From Siderastrea siderea (lineage: Eukaryota; Cnidaria; Anthozoa; Scleractinia; Rhizangiidae): a DNA stretch of 64,000 nucleotides. The position numbers and the translations under genes were made by a program. The stretch is from contig OZ034979.1 in the NCBI GenBank assembly GCA_964030785.1, forward strand, positions 8,342,383-8,406,382, read 5' to 3'. This document shows, piece by piece, positions 59,596 to 64,000 of this stretch. The notes beneath the pieces are model-generated. The model worked only from the letters and a program-made list of their open reading frames with translations, had not been told where the DNA came from and did not search any database. The number at the start of each line of letters is the position of its first letter. Position 1 is the stretch's first letter.

Positions 59596-60689
59596 TGTCA
59601 CAAGACAAAACTACATTAACATTGGTTATTATTTCGTATTAGTAGTTAGTATTTCAGCACAAATTTAAGCTTTAGAACGACCACATATAGCCGCACTTAT
59701 TCAGTCTTGCATTCATTCATATTTTGGGACTTTTTCATCATGCTTAGCCAAACACTTTTCCAGACTTACCTGACGTATTTAACTCGACGCGGACGTCGAG
59801 ATTTAAGGAAGGACGAATGTCACGGAAGGATTTACTTTTGTTTCGAGAAATTTGTAACTTTAAATACTTCTCGATTAAGATTCTGTAGCCGTACAATAAT
59901 CATATGCACAATAGCTTGTTTTTATGGAAATAATATTTAATCAGTTACCACAAGTGGTTGCATAAGCGCTAGTAGTCGCCGTATTTATCCTAGATTTAGT
60001 CTTAGCGAATCAGCATAGTTAATTGCAGTATTTATTTAGTCAAGAAACGGCCGCCAGTTCGTATTTAGCCATTTTATCTCTTATATTTTGCTTGTTTTAT
60101 TCAGTATTCGTACTAAACTCGCATGAGAATTCTAAACAAAAGATTTTTCATTTAATGTATTCTGTTAACTGTATACGAGGAAATACACACCTGCGCTTTG
60201 TACATCAACTCCATTTGCAGCGTCTTTAACTGTTCCCTTTCAGTCGGTTTAATAAACACCTGCTTCTAACTTCTCCCACTACCTCCCTTCTCATACCGCT
60301 CACCTCAATAGTTTAATCATCACTTTCTATTAAAAGTGGGATCCACAGATGGAAACGACCTTTTTTGTTCAAAACATGCTGCGTTGTTTTTAAATCCAAA
60401 TCAGAAACTGTTCCTCAAAGAATTCCGCCTTACAGGGCAAGTGCTATGGTTTTGTGACCAGTTACCACTTTCTATCTTTCTTTCTTTCTTTCAAAACTCA
60501 CTTCAGAAACTCAACAAATCGTTTTATGGTTAACATCGTTCTACCGAATGCGCTCATTGTGAATTTTTGTGCCGACAATTCATTGGGTTTACCTTTATTT
60601 CTTGGCAGTCCCACTAGTCATAAGTAAAAAAGAAAAGTAGAATCATTTGTAACCTGCTCCAGGCGTTCATGTCGTGCTGAGCAGCTACG

Positions 60690-61170
60690 GAAAAACTTTA
60701 CGGTAGGAAAAATATTACGAGAGTTATATGAAGTGGCTTGAAGTGGGGCGAGAAGACTACCCGAGGAGAGGGGGCGAAGCAACTACCACGTACGGCCTGC
60801 ACTCTTTCAAATATTATGTGGTGAAATTATGGAACTCACTACCAGATAATATCAGAAGAGAATGTTCTTTAACTAGTTTTAATCATCTTTTGGAAACAGT
60901 TTCTTTTCAATGAACAATGCAAAATTTTAGGTAATTATTTTAGATATTTGTAAAGTAAATAAGTTTCTTTTTTTTTCTCTCTCTCTCTTTGTTTTCACGC
61001 TTTTTGTTGCACGGAGATATTAGCCTTTCTGGCTACTCAAAATTCGTGTGCAAATAAAGTTCATGTTATGTTATGTTGTGTTGTGTTGTGTTGTGTTGTG
61101 TCGTGTCGTGTCGTGTCGTGTCGTGTCGTGTTGTGTTGTGTTGTGTTGTGTTGTGTTGTGTTGTGTTATG
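60690..61170 (+). mobile_element. 5'-truncated LINE 3' end with pentanucleotide tail
   Basis: A 62-codon frame ends in YGLHSFKYYVVKLWNSLPDN then IRRECSLTSFNHLLETVSF and a stop. This closely resembles the C terminus of many LINE reverse transcriptases (KLWNSLP...). It is followed by a short 3' UTR (ttagcctttctggctactca) and a tttatg/tgttg/tgtcg tail (61063-61168). No other RT domain is present. Confidence 0.75.
61063..61168 (+). repeat. (TGTTG)n / (TGTCG)n tail
   Basis: About 20 pentamers with a central TGTCG block. The Cys/Val-rich frames read through it are artefacts. Confidence 0.95.
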
Positions 61171-61504
61171 TTGTTATGTTAAGCAATTCCCCCACCCCCC
61201 CGCCACACACACACATTTTTTTCTTGCAAAAATACAATACTTTGTCCGCGAGCGCCATTCATCTTACAATGTCCAACTTTCCTGGCTCCTGGCTCTAACG
61301 TCTTTTGTGTTTACTTTCTCTAAGTTCTTGCTCTAGTTTTCATCATAGGATGTAACTTTATTTTTGTTTTGACGGACTTGCTTCAATTAATAACCACATA
61401 GGACGTCTTCAGTCAAAAAGGAAAACTGCTTAATAGGGCTACAGTCGAAACATAAGTAACAAAACCGAATGTTGCTGAACGAGTTGCATATAAAGTAACA
61501 ATTG

Positions 61505-64000
61505 AAGGCAAGCTACTGAAATTGCTAACTTCCAACAAAACATTGCCGTCATTTGACATTCAAAAAGCAATAAAAAAAATTGGGTCCCAACTGTCAATTT
61601 CTGGCGGGAAGTGTAATAGTTTCTATGTCAAATGTCGCCCTTGTTGTCTAACTTCTAAGGCTTGTACATGCTCATTAGCCAAAAGTCAGTTTATAAAAAT
61701 GGACAGTTTGACAACAGACAACGGGGCGTGTTGACTATTTGACTGGTAATTCCACCTTTCGTGTAGTACATGAATAAAACATCATTTGCTCTTAAACATA
61801 TAAGGCATTTCCAACGGGAACAACGATTGTGTTATTATCACAGAAGTCGTCAAATATGAATACAACGGTGAATGGATCAAGCTGCCCCAACTTCCCGTGG
61901 AATCCTCCAGCTGCACAAACCAAGGGAGAAACCTTTGCTTACTGCCTGATCTCTGTTGTTTCGCTAGTCGGGAATTCCTTTATAGGAATAATTGTTTATA
62001 AGACGCAAACATTGAGAAAACCAATCAATTACTTTATCGTCAACATGGCTATGTCCGACTTGCTGTATCCAATATTCTTGTTTCCCAGGGAGCTAGCAGA
62101 AGTGCACGCGGATTATGGGTGGCTTATCAGTGGTCCTCTCGGTCAGGCCTTGTGTAAACTTGTCCCCTTCTTAGTACGTGTCTCCATGTTTGTGTCTATT
62201 CAGAGCCTGATCCTTATAGCAGTGGATAGATTTGGAGCTGTGGTATTTCCTCTCCGTTCTCCACTCATCAGTTCAAAGCTGTGCCCCTTCTTTATTGCCG
62301 CTACGTGGATCGTCGCGATGGCGGTCCTCTCGCCACTTTTATTCGTCTTAACACTTGTTGAAGACGCTGATGGAAAGCAGTATTGTTTCGTAGCAGAATG
62401 GAATGAAGTTTTCGGACCGTCCTCGTCCTTTGCTAATTACAATCTAGCCTTAATTGTTGTATTTTTTTATATCCCCATCGTCTTGTTGGTCGTACTTTAC
62501 TCCGTCATCGTCATCAAGCTCAAGACACAGAAGATTCCAGGCGAGAAGTCGGTCGGCGCTGAGCAACAACGCGCCAAAAGAAACAGAAGCGTGCTAAAGA
62601 TGGCCATTGCTGTCGTGGTAGGGTTTACACTGTGTTGGTTACCCAAAACTATTATCCTTTTACTGTCACTCTTTCCTCGGTGGAACGTTTCTTGTGCCTT
62701 TAGCCTCTATGCGTATATCGCCCACTTCATGTCTCTCTCGAATTGTGCCATCAACCCTTGCATCTGTTTTATTTTCAGTGGCAATTATCGCCAGGGACTT
62801 AAAAGACTCCTGAAGTGTTTTAACCCAGTACAGGATCGAGTAAACTGAAAACTCGCATCATAAAGAGAGACACAGCGAACAGCTATCCTTTCTCTTGCAT
62901 GAATAAACGACATTCAGCGAAGATTGCAGCTAAACGTCGCAGTCAGAATGAGATCGAGTAAAATAGACGATTGTCATGGAATAGTACTTCTGTACAAACC
63001 AGACACTTGTAGATAAACCACAAGCTGCAGAGCTTTAATTTTAATCGTGCTGAAATAAAGGCTGTCTGTCTGTCTGTCCGTCTCTCTGTCAGAAGCTCGA
63101 AAAGAATTGTAAATAAGCTAGTACTGTCTTGTAATATTATTCAGTGTACACACATTTGAGGAACTTTCCTAACGGTTTTTTAACCTCTGTTTAGAACGTA
63201 GCCTGTATAGAAACATATGAGAAAGATATGAACGTTTCTTTGACATTTTGACAATTCTTGTTGTTACTGTCCTTGTTTAGAAGCTTTATTTTTAAGCTAT
63301 ACTTAAAGATTCGCCGTAGAAAATCAACGACGTTTTGTAGCTGAAGTGTAATTCTATTGGTCTGGCGCTGTATTTTATTGTCACACACTTTTGCCTCCCC
63401 TGGCAGTTTCAAGGAAGAAAAAACAAGTTTAATTCCTCGTGCGGACGCTTTTAGATAAATCAGTAGTATAACCGAAAAGAATTGTAAATATGGATGCAAT
63501 ATAGTATCAGTAATATTCTTCAGTGTATAGGCACATTTAAGAAACTTGTTTGAGCGGTTTTAACCGCTCTTTGGAACATTGCCTGTAAATAAACTTGTTG
63601 AAAGATGTTGAACGGCTTTTCAACCGTTCTTTGGAATTTAGCGATGTTGTCGTTTTCTTGTTATTGTTAAAACTGTTCAGCTTGTTATTGTCTTCACTCA
63701 AAAGTAAACATAAATTCTTCGTGGAATATAATCAATAAAGAACAGTAATGTAATTTCTTTGCGAAAAGCACTGTATTTTATTTCTAAACCCTTCTACCTC
63801 TCCTGACAGTTTCAAGGAAGAAGAAAAGTTAATACTTCGTTAATTTTTACTTCGACGCCACGCTTTTACTCTTTCATCGGCGTTTTCCTTTCCATGTCAC
63901 AATCGTCGCTGCTTGCAGGAAGAAACAAACAACATAGTTTTTTTACCCGAATTGCTCTCAGGTTTTCATTCATCTCACAAGATTTCAACACATCGTTTTG
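61505..64000 (+). repeat. segmental tandem duplication, copy 2
   Basis: Partner of 54189-56686, offset about 7.315 kb, cut by the window edge. Confidence 0.9.
61856..62848 (+). CDS. class A (rhodopsin-like) GPCR, peptide-receptor type, copy 2 (330 aa)
   Basis: Same length, start and layout as copy 1, with 27 amino-acid differences: N9S, I12N, S13F, T18P, F33S, K78R, T81A, M85A, A107V, H108R, H161L, F165L, L200I, A217V, Q231K, D234G, N245S, I258T, V262L, L271S, F278V, G281A, K283S, V286A, S289A, A293S, A324P. None hits D68, C100, DRF, W151, C177, P207 or NP. Ten lie in helix 6, loop 3 and early helix 7. No stop or indel. AATAAA is at 63054. Confidence 0.9.
   Translation: MNTTVNGSSCPNFPWNPPAAQTKGETFAYCLISVVSLVGNSFIGIIVYKTQTLRKPINYFIVNMAMSDLLYPIFLFPRELAEVHADYGWLISGPLGQALCKLVPFLVRVSMFVSIQSLILIAVDRFGAVVFPLRSPLISSKLCPFFIAATWIVAMAVLSPLLFVLTLVEDADGKQYCFVAEWNEVFGPSSSFANYNLALIVVFFYIPIVLLVVLYSVIVIKLKTQKIPGEKSVGAEQQRAKRNRSVLKMAIAVVVGFTLCWLPKTIILLLSLFPRWNVSCAFSLYAYIAHFMSLSNCAINPCICFIFSGNYRQGLKRLLKCFNPVQDRVN

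Noticed and set aside
61068..61336. Cys/Val-rich frames
   Set aside because: Translation of the TGTTG/TGTCG tail of a LINE.

Overview
The window is animal nuclear DNA and most likely comes from a cnidarian, probably an anthozoan such as a stony coral. Genes are split by many short exons with GT-AG introns. The AT-rich intergenic and intronic DNA is packed with varied transposon remains: a DIRS/Ngaro-type tyrosine-recombinase retroelement, a Penelope-like fragment with hammerhead ribozymes, LINE 3' ends, tRNA-derived SINEs and many MITEs. The intronless peptide-receptor-like GPCRs are of the kind that is expanded in anthozoans. The species cannot be named from the sequence. Many reading frames here open with GTG or TTG and were re-started at real ATGs or dropped.

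Layout. 1-10.5 kb: no confident gene; 106-bp tandem repeats, a GGATCCT-rich repeat, LINE fossils, and a possible short minus-strand transcript with good splice signals. 10.6-36.1 kb: the complete OLA1 gene (Obg-like ATPase 1), minus strand, 16 coding exons, 398 aa. Its introns carry a 3.16-kb hAT-like element, SINEs, a 5.65-kb Ngaro-like retrotransposon in the same orientation, MITEs, and the same 106-bp repeat. 34.3-35.6 kb (OLA1 intron 2): a 1,331-bp inverted-repeat element with a perfect 9-bp target duplication. 39.7-41.5 kb: a two-exon Sp1-4-type zinc-finger transcription factor, minus strand. 43-46 kb: pogo/Tigger-like and Mutator-like MITEs. 46.4-51.7 kb: the last six recognisable coding exons of PPP1R21, minus strand; its 5' exons were not found and may lie beyond the window. 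51.7-53.1 kb: a Penelope-like remnant bracketed by inverted repeats, with two hammerhead ribozyme folds, one on each strand. 53.1-54.0 kb: three tandem 290-bp units. 54.2-64.0 kb: two tandem copies of an intronless class A GPCR gene with their flanks, plus strand, about 7.3 kb apart, the second running to the window edge.

The genes share no pathway. OLA1, the Sp factor and PPP1R21 are housekeeping or regulatory genes on the same strand; the receptor pair is a recent lineage-specific duplication. The most notable observations are (1) a 12-nt OLA1 microexon followed by an intron that keeps frame only as AT-AC, (2) two complete hammerhead ribozyme folds, and (3) a young receptor pair whose coding differences are almost all amino-acid changing.
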